A DNA stretch of 10,725 nucleotides from Bacillota bacterium (lineage in GTDB: Bacteria > Bacillota > Clostridia > Lachnospirales > Lachnospiraceae), in NCBI GenBank assembly GCA_022717655.1, contig JAIIAN010000100.1, positions 1-10,725 on the forward strand. Reading direction: 5' to 3'. The notes beneath the pieces are model-generated. The model was not told the origin of the DNA, did not search any database, and saw only the letters and a program-made list of their open reading frames with translations. Position numbers and translations under genes: made by a program. Each line of letters starts with the position of its first letter. Positions within the stretch are counted from its first letter, which is position 1. This document shows, piece after piece, positions 1-6,833 of this stretch.

Positions 1-863
1 GCAATCGAATCTGCCATATTATGCTCTACCAGCGGACGCAGCGCATACATTGCTGTAATTCCGTCTCCGCCTGCTGCTTTCACATAATTATCGCAAATCT
101 TCATATTTTCATGTCCATACTTCAAGAACATTTCTTCGTCAAGTTCTGCCCCCTGAAACTTTTCATGTGCATACGTGTAGCCTACTGCAATCCCCCAACG
201 GCTCACCTGATACACAAAACAGCCCTCAACCGTAACATCCTGATAACGTGCCACACCCGTAGTCTCTTCACAGCTTGGACGAAGCGCGGTCATGTAAATT
301 CCACCATTATTCATGTGTTTGTCATACACATTGCCATGCACATCATGAATCAGCAGATTACGCAGCGTAATTCCGTGTCGCACTCCTTTATCTTTTGCCA
401 CAACTGCAACTCCGGTGCGGTTCATTTTGTCTCCAAGTGAATACCGCTCTCCGATGATCTCACTCGCCTCATTTGTAATTTCCAAATCTTCGACAATGAT
501 ATATTCTGCATCATATAGCAAGACTGCGGACGATACATATCCGTGATACACATGTGTCGGTGCATCCAATGGATTTCCATAATCCTGATACCAGATTCCC
601 TGTCCGCACGCTTCGATCCGCGGTGGTTCTCCATCACCGTATGCCCCAATCACAATCGGTGCTTCCTTCGTTCCACTATCGGTAATCTGAAGATACTGTC
701 CATAAAATACGCTGTCACGCTCCAGCAACACACAGTCTCCCGGTTTGAGGCTGCTATGATTGATTGCAAAAAGACTGGCAAATGCTGTTTCGCAACTCAA
801 TCCGTCGTTCGAATCATTTCCCCTCTTCGAACTCACGTAATACGTCTTCGATAAGCTTGTCAT
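1..863 (-). CDS. Right-handed parallel beta-helix protein, probable GH136 lacto-N-biosidase catalytic part (C-terminus off window)
   Basis: An open frame with no stop runs from ATG at 863 to the left edge (287 residues visible). The start follows GGGAGG with a 6-nt spacer. Residues 6-21 contain KTYYVSSKRGNDSNDG, then ETAFASL, LKPGD and YGQYLQITDSGT, the standard opening of right-handed parallel beta-helix carbohydrate-active proteins. Later rungs are visible as repeated short beta stretches (YIIVEDLEI, ITLRNLLIHDV, VTVEGCFVY, MKICDNYV) and GGDGI. No signal peptide is seen. The gene overlaps the upstream helical-protein gene by 50 nt and is last of the visible operon cistrons. GH136 lacto-N-biosidases use a beta-helix catalytic domain with two aspartates that needs a helical partner; the neighbouring helical gene, GH112 gene and sugar importer make GH136 the best guess. 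The catalytic aspartates cannot be assigned and may lie past the edge. Another beta-helix glycosidase or lyase is the alternative. The fold is well supported, the family is inferred. Confidence 0.72.
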   Translation of the reverse strand, partial: MTSLSKTYYVSSKRGNDSNDGLSCETAFASLFAINHSSLKPGDCVLLERDSVFYGQYLQITDSGTKEAPIVIGAYGDGEPPRIEACGQGIWYQDYGNPLDAPTHVYHGYVSSAVLLYDAEYIIVEDLEITNEASEIIGERYSLGDKMNRTGVAVVAKDKGVRHGITLRNLLIHDVHGNVYDKHMNNGGIYMTALRPSCEETTGVARYQDVTVEGCFVYQVSRWGIAVGYTYAHEKFQGAELDEEMFLKYGHENMKICDNYVKAAGGDGITAMYALRPLVEHNMADSI

Positions 864-1275
864 ACGCATCCTCCCGTAACCGTTTTTCAATAATCTGTGC
901 GACTTCTTCATACGTAAAGAAATCCCCATGATAGCGTCCGAATAAATCCATATTTTGTTCGTAAAACGCTCGCTTTTCTGCTTCTGTAAAATCCGGGCAT
1001 AATCCGGTTTTGCGAACTGCCTCACTTGGCTGCACAAAATCTAATTTCAGGCGGGTCAGCTCATACTGCAGATACGCCGGAGCTGAGAAATAACGCGGTC
1101 CATAGAACTTCTTATTCTCCTGCTCCAGCTTTTTCAGCATCCTATTATGCGCCTGTCGCCTTGCCTCGAATCCTTCCATAGAAGGCGTTTCCAATAATCC
1201 AAGTTTGTGTGCCAAAAGGAAGGCTCCCTGCGCCTTCCTTAAACACTCCTGTTTGATACAATAACTCTGTCGCAT
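814..1275 (-). CDS. Small all-helical protein, probable GH136 part I (LnbY-like folding partner)
   Basis: A 153-residue protein starting at ATG 1275, whose A is shared with the permease stop codon (TAATG). AGGAG lies 10 nt upstream. A longer in-frame start at 1353 would lie deep inside the permease and is not supported by that site. The sequence is rich in charged residues and helix formers throughout (KRAFYEQN, YEEVAQIIEKRL, YDKLIEDVL) and lacks a signal peptide or membrane segment. Its second half resembles the helical N-terminal part of SurA/PrsA-type foldases in style (acidic residues, AFYEQN, then a pair of helices ending LREFEE). Its last 50 nt overlap the beta-helix gene. In GH136 enzymes a helical part I, fused or encoded separately, is required for the beta-helix part II to fold, and this gene's position and character fit that role. 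The assignment rests on context and composition, not on a recognised signature. Confidence 0.6.
   Translation of the reverse strand: MRQSYCIKQECLRKAQGAFLLAHKLGLLETPSMEGFEARRQAHNRMLKKLEQENKKFYGPRYFSAPAYLQYELTRLKLDFVQPSEAVRKTGLCPDFTEAEKRAFYEQNMDLFGRYHGDFFTYEEVAQIIEKRLREDAYDKLIEDVLREFEEGK
870..875 (-). promoter_or_regulatory. Ribosome binding site of the beta-helix gene, inside the preceding gene
   Basis: GGGAGG on the minus strand sits 6 nt before the ATG at 863, within the coding sequence of the 153-residue helical protein. It fixes the start of the beta-helix gene at 863. An in-frame ATG at 869 directly abuts the site, with no spacer, and is therefore disfavoured. The arrangement suggests translational coupling of the two subunits. 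Confidence 0.75.
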
Positions 1276-2081
1276 TATTTTACCGCTCCTGTAATTCCAT
1301 TTGCAAAACTCTTCTGTAAGCATAAGAAGATCACTGCTGTTGGGAGTGTACAAATTAATACGCCAAGCATCAGCATACCGTAGTCAACGCTGTAACCACT
1401 CTTTAAGTTTGCTACGAGCATTGGCATTGTAATTGCTTTGCTGTCCTGTAAAATAACAGTTGGCCATAAGTAGTTATTCCATGCACTCATAAAAGTTACT
1501 GTCATGGCTGCTCCATAAGTAGATTTCATAACCGGAATAAACATTTTGAAGAAAATATGAACTTCACTTAACCCTTCCAGTCTCGCTGCTTCGATAATAT
1601 CATGCGGGAATGAACGTGCCGCCTGACGAAACAGCATAATCATGAATGGAGTAGAGATTGACGGAAGTGCAAGCGCAATCCAGGTATTTACCAATCCCCA
1701 TGAAGTAAACATTTTAAATAATGGAATCATAATTGCTACGAACGGAAGCATCATCGCAAGCAGCAAAATGCTCATTAAAATATCTTTGCCTTTATCATGG
1801 TAGATTTCGAAGCCGTATCCGGCAATGGAGCACACAAGTAATGCTACAAATGTAATGATAATTGCATTACGAAATGAGTTAAACATCGCAAGTTTCAGAT
1901 TCTGCATCCCAACTAAGGTTTTAAAGTTTTCCACCAGATAACCACCTGGAATCAAACGTCCTCTTACCACATCAATACTTGTATTGGTTGCTCCGCAGAG
2001 CATGTAATACAACGGGAATGCGGATAAAAAGCTTGCAAGAATTAAAATGATGTATGAAATTACTTTTTTTGTCTTAGTCAC
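1275..2081 (-). CDS. Carbohydrate ABC transporter permease, MalG/UgpE-like
   Basis: An inner-membrane permease of the CUT1 sugar importer class. Six hydrophobic segments are apparent, the first near residues 8-28 (ISYIILILASFLSAFPLYYM). The cytoplasmic EAA loop that contacts the ATPase reads EAARLEGLSEVHIFFKMFIP. I place the start at GTG 2081, giving 268 residues, because AGGTGA lies 5 nt upstream; a GTG at 2090, 3 codons longer, is possible. With the 2081 start the gene overlaps the preceding permease by 8 nt, and its TAA overlaps the next ATG by one base, so translation is probably coupled. It pairs with the MalF-like permease and the lipoprotein upstream. No ATPase gene is visible here, so a shared MsmX-type ATPase is inferred. 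The substrate is probably lacto-N-biose/galacto-N-biose, from context only. Confidence 0.93.
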   Translation of the reverse strand: MTKTKKVISYIILILASFLSAFPLYYMLCGATNTSIDVVRGRLIPGGYLVENFKTLVGMQNLKLAMFNSFRNAIIITFVALLVCSIAGYGFEIYHDKGKDILMSILLLAMMLPFVAIMIPLFKMFTSWGLVNTWIALALPSISTPFMIMLFRQAARSFPHDIIEAARLEGLSEVHIFFKMFIPVMKSTYGAAMTVTFMSAWNNYLWPTVILQDSKAITMPMLVANLKSGYSVDYGMLMLGVLICTLPTAVIFLCLQKSFANGITGAVK

Positions 2082-2940
2082 GTTTGTCACCTACTTTCAT
2101 CTGAATCGCAGACAGGATTGCCACCATTACAAGAATAAATACAGATAATGCCGCTGCATAGTTAAATTTCGGTGTCTCTACAAAGGAAATATTGTAAATA
2201 TAATGAGCCAGTGTCATTGTTGACTTACCTGGACCACCGCCTGTCAAGTTCATAGATTCATCAAATAACTGTAATGTTCCGGATGTTGACATGATTGCTG
2301 TCATAAGAATCGTTGGTTTCAAAAGTGGAACCGTAATCTTTATAAACTGCTGGAACGGAGTCGCTCCGTCAATATAACTTGCTTCATATACAGAGTAATC
2401 AATATTCTGTAAGCCTGCAAGATAGAATACCATGTTGTAACCGGTCCATCTCCAAATCAAAGCGATGATAATGACCCAACGTGCCGGCCATGTACTCTGG
2501 AACCAATCCACCGGAGCACCACCAATAGAAGTAAGCACTCTGTTTACGACTCCATCCGGAGCAAATAAGGATTTGAAAATCATGGAATAAGATACCAGTG
2601 AGGTTGCACATGGAAGGAAAATCAATGTACGGAAAATTCCTTTTCCTTTGATATGCGGGCTATTTAAAAGCTGTGCCAGTCCCAATGCTAAGACAAGCAT
2701 GATCGGAACCTGAATAATAAAATAAAAGATTGTGTTAAATAAACATTGCTGAAATGTTTTATCCTGAAGGATTCTGGCATAGTTTGAAATACCAGTAAAT
2801 TCCCCGTTTGTTTTTCTAAAGGAAAGCAGGATTGCCTGCGCCATCGGATAAAAACAAAATACAAAGATTAAAAGTGCTGCCGGAATGAGAAATGCCCATC
2901 CCGTAAGATTATGCCGTTTTTCTAAACCTATTTTTTTCAT
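2074..2940 (-). CDS. Carbohydrate ABC transporter permease, MalF/UgpA-like
   Basis: A 288-residue integral membrane protein, usual length for the CUT1 family. The first membrane segment follows a short basic N-terminus (near residues 14-36, WAFLIPAALLIFVFCFYP), with five further hydrophobic stretches. The EAA loop is EASYIDGATPFQQFIKITVP, including the conserved DGA. The region with GGGPGKST and a following aromatic segment is typical of UgpA-like permeases near the C-terminus. ATG 2940 is preceded by AGGAG six nt upstream. It forms the membrane channel with the MalG-like permease encoded next, whose start overlaps its end. A stem-loop separates it from the binding-protein gene upstream, which probably lowers its expression relative to that gene. 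The substrate is inferred from the GH112 and GH136-like neighbours. Confidence 0.94.
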   Translation of the reverse strand: MKKIGLEKRHNLTGWAFLIPAALLIFVFCFYPMAQAILLSFRKTNGEFTGISNYARILQDKTFQQCLFNTIFYFIIQVPIMLVLALGLAQLLNSPHIKGKGIFRTLIFLPCATSLVSYSMIFKSLFAPDGVVNRVLTSIGGAPVDWFQSTWPARWVIIIALIWRWTGYNMVFYLAGLQNIDYSVYEASYIDGATPFQQFIKITVPLLKPTILMTAIMSTSGTLQLFDESMNLTGGGPGKSTMTLAHYIYNISFVETPKFNYAAALSVFILVMVAILSAIQMKVGDKRD

Positions 2941-2952
2941 GTTTTTCTCCTA

Positions 2953-2997
2953 AAATAGAGCCGGGAACGCAAGATGCACTCCCGGCACGTCCTATTT
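2953..2997 (-). other. Intercistronic stem-loop between binding protein and permease genes
   Basis: On the minus strand GCCGGGA pairs perfectly with TCCCGGC (2980-2986 with 2960-2966), a 3-bp GCA/TGC stem closes the inner loop, and an outer AAATAG/CTATTT pairing (2992-2997 with 2953-2958) can extend the structure. It lies after the binding-protein stop and just before the AGGAG of the next gene. Only a weak T stretch follows, so it looks like a partial terminator or an mRNA-stabilising hairpin, as in the malE-malF gap, rather than a full stop. Confidence 0.7.
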
Positions 2998-3010
2998 CAC
3001 TCTTTAATGA

Positions 3011-4327
3011 TTACTCATTAATATTAAATTCTACAGTATCCTGAGCGTTTTTAATTTCGCTGTCGATGTCAGCGCCATTCTGAACTACATTTGTGATTGC
3101 ATCTGTTAATGCACTTCTGATGTCAGAGTAGTATGCACCGTAATCGATTCCCGGAACTTTTCCTGCAAAATCTACGATATCTTTATATACTGTCTGTCCA
3201 CCATAGAAATCAGAAGCTTCATTGTAAACTTCAGATTCAGCTGCCGGTAAGTAACTTGCGATTGCTCCGGCATTTGGAAGCAGGTCGTCATATAATTCTA
3301 CGCTTTCGCCAAATGTTGATTTAAGGAAATCAAATGCAAGGTCTGTGTTTTTACAGTTAGAAGATACTGCCCAGCTTGCTCCACCACAGTTTGCGTAGTT
3401 TGTAGCGCCTTCAATACCATCTAATTTTGGCATATCAACGATTGCCCAGTTTCCGGACTGCTCTTCTGCCGCCTGAATAGAAGACATGATCCAGCATCCC
3501 TGAATAACACCTGCTGCAGTACCTTTGTTCATAGAAGCGATATACTGATCCCAGTCAGTGTAATCTACCATAACTTTTTCATCAATTAACTGTTTGTAAA
3601 TTTCGATAGATTTTTTCAGTGCTTCGTTTCCAACTAAGTCCACTTTACCGTCTACCATTGGAGAAGCGCCTGCAGACTGAAGCATTTCGATTACAATTTC
3701 AGATCCGCCTGAACTTGTAAGCATCGGAACGTTGTTTTTCTCAACTACTTTTTTCGCTTTTTCGATAAAGTCAGACCATGTTGTATCTTTAAAATCATCT
3801 ACTGTGAGACCAGCTGCTTCAACCATATCTTTACGAATTGCCATAATTGTAGCACCATTGTCAAATGGAAGACCGTAATTTTTTCCATCTACAGTAGAGT
3901 CTGCTAACTTACCAGCAGAGAACTGTGAGAAATCAACGCCTGAATCTGTTAATTCTGTAAAGATTCCCGGATAGTTTGCTACGTTTTTGTGGAAGGAATA
4001 ATCCTGCATTAAGAAGATATCCGGTAATGTGCTGTAATCATCTGCTTCTGCAGCTGTGATTAAAGCGGTTTCAATATCAGAGTATACTTTTTCCTGGATA
4101 TCCAGTTTGAAATCCGGATGATCTTTCTGATACATTTTTTCTGCCTGCTCCATTGCATACACGTTGAAGTTCGGATCCCAACACCATACAGTAAGTGTCT
4201 CTTCCTGTGCTGCTGCGGTATCATCTTTTTTTGCTTCGCTCTTGTCTTCTGCTTTTCCACCACATCCTGCAAGCACAGATGCTGCCATTGTTGCTACTAA
4301 AAACATTCCCAATACTTTCTTTTTCAT
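3011..4327 (-). CDS. Extracellular sugar-binding lipoprotein of ABC transporter (family 1)
   Basis: A 438-residue substrate-binding protein. The N-terminus is a lipoprotein signal: MKKK, a hydrophobic core and the lipobox LAGC with Cys22 as the lipidated residue, followed by a charged, Ala/Glu/Lys-rich linker to about residue 44. The mature part begins TLTVWCWD, the first strand of SBP_bac_1 proteins, and contains other family traits (IEIYKQL, GVIQGCW, AFDFLKSTFG). It sits on the outer face of the membrane and delivers a sugar to the two permeases. ATG 4327 follows AAGGAGG with a 9-nt spacer, the strongest site in the operon, consistent with the excess of binding protein over permeases that these systems need. 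Hairpins lie on both sides of the gene. The ligand is inferred as lacto-N-biose/galacto-N-biose or a related beta-1,3-galactoside from the adjacent GH112 gene. Confidence 0.93.
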   Translation of the reverse strand: MKKKVLGMFLVATMAASVLAGCGGKAEDKSEAKKDDTAAAQEETLTVWCWDPNFNVYAMEQAEKMYQKDHPDFKLDIQEKVYSDIETALITAAEADDYSTLPDIFLMQDYSFHKNVANYPGIFTELTDSGVDFSQFSAGKLADSTVDGKNYGLPFDNGATIMAIRKDMVEAAGLTVDDFKDTTWSDFIEKAKKVVEKNNVPMLTSSGGSEIVIEMLQSAGASPMVDGKVDLVGNEALKKSIEIYKQLIDEKVMVDYTDWDQYIASMNKGTAAGVIQGCWIMSSIQAAEEQSGNWAIVDMPKLDGIEGATNYANCGGASWAVSSNCKNTDLAFDFLKSTFGESVELYDDLLPNAGAIASYLPAAESEVYNEASDFYGGQTVYKDIVDFAGKVPGIDYGAYYSDIRSALTDAITNVVQNGADIDSEIKNAQDTVEFNINE

Positions 4328-4369
4328 TACTATGATCCTCCTTAGATTAAAAATATTCTTTTATAAAAT

Positions 4370-4393
4370 ATGAAATGCTCCCCCGCATTCCAT
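4370..4393 (-). other. Intercistronic stem-loop between GH112 and binding protein genes
   Basis: On the minus strand ATGGAATGC and GCATTTCAT form a 9-bp stem with one G-U pair around the loop GGGGGA. An A/T-rich stretch with a run of T follows. The gap to the next ATG is short and has no convincing separate promoter, so this is read as a processing or attenuation hairpin inside the operon rather than as its end. Confidence 0.6.
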
Positions 4394-4402
4394 AAGTTAT
4401 CC

Positions 4403-6556
4403 TTACTCAACATCATCCACCCAGCGCATTTCGCCCGGTTCCATATCTAATTTATATACGCAGTTGCCATTGATGTAAACCTCTGTATACTGTGCTTCGG
4501 ATGAATTGTTAATTACTGCAATCTTCTTGCTCTTCTGGAATACGGTTACTTCCGTATCCACATTTGTTACATAATAACGTTTCATCTCACTCTCCATTCC
4601 TGCTGCATAATAAATCGCACGCAGAAGAATTCTACAGTTCTGAGGAGAATATGGAAGACCTGCAAAATAAACACTATGTCCTTTTCCATATTCATTTACA
4701 ACTAACTGGCTGTATTCTCCGTCCATTGCAAGGACTTGATAATTTTTGCCCTGTGCGTAAACTCGGCTTGTTCCCTCACCAAAATCTACTTCTCCCTCAA
4801 TGTCTTCTAAGATGAAATGATTTGCATCCAGTTCATTATACTTATCTGTATTAAGTGAGAAGCACATCTCACGGTCTACGCCAAGTACATCAGATAACTG
4901 GAAGAATCTTCCCTGATGCTGGTAAGCAGTCGGTTCACCAACTCCGATGAATCCGCCTCCCTGGTCAACGAATCGGCGAATATTTGTTACAACCGCTTCA
5001 TCAATCCAGTTTTCAGCTCCACTAAATGCAGTATATGCATCTCCAACATTGATAACTACTTTGATGTCTTCCGGAATTCCGTTTTTCACATCATCAAAAG
5101 AGATAAATTCTACTTCGAATGGCATTCCACTTAAGCATTCCAATACACCTTCTGCGGAATAAGTTTCTCTATGCCAGATTGCATGATGTACCTGATTGGA
5201 CATCCATCTTCTCTGGCTACCCCAACAATTGAGAATCGCTACCTTAAATGGCGCTACATAAGAAGGAGTTTCCTTCATATTTTCATGAATTTCTCTAAAC
5301 TCTGTAACAACCTTCTGAATTTCATCAATAAATCCCGGCCAGTTACTTGCAAGTTTTAAATATCCGCCGTATCCGATTCGATCTAATGGAGAACGAAGCA
5401 GTGCACGTCTGGCTTTTCTCCAGTTATCTCTTGCTTCTCCGATTGGATCTCCGCCTTCTCCAAACACATCCGGGAAGAAGTATGGCAGCAGACGACCTTC
5501 TGTATAATCTACACCTTTAATATCAGAAATCATACGAAGGGTTACACCACTTCCAACGGAACCTACGACTGCATCTAAGCCGATTCCTGCAAAATATTTG
5601 CCATACGGTTCTGTTCCGATCCAATGGTCTCCAAGGAACATCATTGCTTCTTTTCCATAAGAATGTACAATGTCAACTAATTCTTTTGCCAGTGCACATA
5701 CTTCAATCTGCTGGAATTCGATAAAGTCGCGGAACTGTTTACTCGGCACGCGGAACATACTGTTGTGATATCCCTGATCTACAATATATTCCGGACGGAA
5801 TTTGTAGCCTGCCCATTTTTCAAATTTTTCTAAAATATATGGGCTTACGCTTGCGCTATATCCAAACCACTCCACATATTTTTCTCTTTTTTTATCATCA
5901 AATGTCAATGTGAACTGATGGAAAAAAGTTGTAAATCGAACAACGTCAATATGTGGGTTTTCCTCACACCATCTTTTCAGTTTTTCTTTTACATATTTCT
6001 GAGTTTTTGGTTGTCTTACATCATAAGTCAACTGATGTGGTGTATCCTGCCAGTCATTTGTAATAAAGTTGTACATATGTACCGGATCCCAAATCAAGAA
6101 AGCCAGAAAGCTGACCGTATATTCATGATATGGTATTGTCTGGATTTCAACTTCTCCTGAAGCTTCATCAAATTCCCATTTATCTATAGGAACGATTTCT
6201 CCGGTTGTGCGATCGATTACTTCCCACCAGCATTTCGGATCATCTAATGTATTTACTTTTAACTGTTCGGTATGAAAACCTTCCATTAAACGAATACGAA
6301 GTGTCTCTCCTCTTGCGGTTACACGATCACTAATCAAGTACTCCTGCTGAACCTCATCCGGATTCTGCATCGCCCACTCATTATCTTTTCTTGTAGTATA
6401 ATAAGTCGCATATTTTTTTACTGGTTCTGACAAAAGCGCTTCCGGCATCTCTGTTCCGTCGCAGTCCCTCAATGCATCTGCTCCTAAAAGATTTTTTAGC
6501 CGTATTGTTTCGTCAACGATATCTGCATCAGTCGGCAGCGTAAGTCTTCCCGTCAT
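4403..6556 (-). CDS. lnpA: GH112 1,3-beta-galactosyl-N-acetylhexosamine (lacto-N-biose/galacto-N-biose) phosphorylase
   Basis: A cytoplasmic phosphorylase that splits lacto-N-biose or galacto-N-biose with phosphate into galactose-1-phosphate and GlcNAc or GalNAc. From ATG 6556 it has 717 residues. That start is chosen because MTGRLTLPTD matches the family N-terminus and GGAGGG lies 10 nt upstream; a TTG start at 6574 would include the ribosome site itself. GH112 hallmarks as I recall them from the Bifidobacterium enzyme are all present: GADALRDCDGT near residue 25, HEYTVSFLAFLIWDPVHMYN near 145-163, VVRFTTFFHQFTL near 205, MMFLGDHWIGTEPY with Asp310 as the expected general acid, YTEGRLLPYFFPD, and GYGGYL. 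A TIM barrel (to about 430), a GATase-like domain (about 437-650, GGGFIGVGEP) and a C-terminal beta domain follow in order. It is the first gene of the operon. Galactosyl-rhamnose phosphorylase, in the same family, cannot be excluded by sequence alone, but the GH136-like neighbours favour lacto-N-biose. Confidence 0.93.
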   Translation of the reverse strand: MTGRLTLPTDADIVDETIRLKNLLGADALRDCDGTEMPEALLSEPVKKYATYYTTRKDNEWAMQNPDEVQQEYLISDRVTARGETLRIRLMEGFHTEQLKVNTLDDPKCWWEVIDRTTGEIVPIDKWEFDEASGEVEIQTIPYHEYTVSFLAFLIWDPVHMYNFITNDWQDTPHQLTYDVRQPKTQKYVKEKLKRWCEENPHIDVVRFTTFFHQFTLTFDDKKREKYVEWFGYSASVSPYILEKFEKWAGYKFRPEYIVDQGYHNSMFRVPSKQFRDFIEFQQIEVCALAKELVDIVHSYGKEAMMFLGDHWIGTEPYGKYFAGIGLDAVVGSVGSGVTLRMISDIKGVDYTEGRLLPYFFPDVFGEGGDPIGEARDNWRKARRALLRSPLDRIGYGGYLKLASNWPGFIDEIQKVVTEFREIHENMKETPSYVAPFKVAILNCWGSQRRWMSNQVHHAIWHRETYSAEGVLECLSGMPFEVEFISFDDVKNGIPEDIKVVINVGDAYTAFSGAENWIDEAVVTNIRRFVDQGGGFIGVGEPTAYQHQGRFFQLSDVLGVDREMCFSLNTDKYNELDANHFILEDIEGEVDFGEGTSRVYAQGKNYQVLAMDGEYSQLVVNEYGKGHSVYFAGLPYSPQNCRILLRAIYYAAGMESEMKRYYVTNVDTEVTVFQKSKKIAVINNSSEAQYTEVYINGNCVYKLDMEPGEMRWVDDVE

Positions 6557-6601
6557 CAACACTATTCCCTCCAAACAACTTTTTTCTTATCTTTTATCTG
6601 A

Positions 6602-6637
6602 TAGCTACAGTATAGCGGACTTCAAAAATGATATCAA
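6602..6637 (-). promoter_or_regulatory. Sigma-A-type promoter of the GH112-transporter operon
   Basis: Minus-strand -35 TTGATA (6637-6632) and -10 TATACT (6614-6609) are separated by exactly 17 bp. Transcription would begin near 6602, giving a leader of about 45 nt that contains GGAGGG before the GH112 ATG. It is the only well-matched promoter seen upstream of the six-gene operon. Confidence 0.75.
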
Positions 6638-6639
6638 TT

Positions 6640-6671
6640 TTATTGTTGCTCGTTTTGTTATATTTTTTGCT
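6640..6671 (-). promoter_or_regulatory. Direct-repeat pair, candidate AraC-family operator
   Basis: On the minus strand AGCAAAAAATA (6671-6661) and AGCAACAATAA (6650-6640) match at 9 of 11 positions and begin 21 bp apart, two helical turns. The nearer copy ends two bases before the -35 of the operon promoter. Tandem half-sites in this position are typical of AraC-family activators, and such a regulator is encoded next door. The A-rich composition makes chance similarity possible. Confidence 0.45.
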
Positions 6672-6688
6672 ATTTTATCAATAAAATA
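6671..6688. repeat. 18-bp inverted repeat in the divergent control region
   Basis: TATTTTAT-CA-ATAAAATA has two perfect 8-bp arms around a 2-bp spacer. It sits between the operon promoter and the -10 of the first regulator gene and touches the distal direct repeat. It could be a repressor or autoregulation site. Because it consists almost only of A and T, it may also be fortuitous. Confidence 0.4.
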
Positions 6689-6689
6689 C

Positions 6690-6718
6690 TATTTTTTTAT
6701 CACTTTTTTATGTATAAT
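6690..6718 (+). promoter_or_regulatory. Probable promoter of the first AraC-family gene
   Basis: A perfect TATAAT lies at 6713-6718. The hexamer 17 bp upstream (TATTTT, 6690-6695) is a poor -35. Transcription from here would give a leader of roughly 110 nt before the ATG at 6834. The leader contains a small TTCGT/ACGAA inverted repeat (6750-6754, 6762-6766) but no recognisable riboswitch. Confidence 0.55.
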
Positions 6719-6833
6719 AGATTTAGAGAGCATTTCATTTTACTATTTTTTCGTCTTTTTTACGAACTTTATTTACCTCACGCAACTTAACATACAAGAG
6801 ACTCGCACATAATAATTAAAAGGATGTTTGCTT

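Noticed and set aside
799..817. An ATGA overlap at 817 that looks like the start of a gene following the helical protein
   Set aside because: That frame stops after six codons (MIRTTD). The beta-helix motif lies in another frame that starts at 863, so no frameshift needs to be assumed.
21..854. Open frames on the plus strand (21-440, 543-854) and minus strand (422-649) in the first 860 bases
   Set aside because: They are shadows of the beta-helix gene: Cys/His-rich or atypical composition, no ribosome sites, and no family resemblance.
1276..1353. An N-terminal extension of the helical protein to 1353
   Set aside because: The extension lies wholly inside the permease gene, and the AGGAG site with TAATG coupling supports the start at 1275.
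4328..4402. A separate promoter for the binding-protein gene
   Set aside because: The TATAAA-like stretch in this gap has no acceptable -35 at the right distance; a hairpin followed by a leader is the simpler reading.
6557..6574. A TTG start for the GH112 gene at 6574
   Set aside because: The extension encodes the ribosome binding site itself, and family N-termini begin at the MTGRLTLP methionine (6556).
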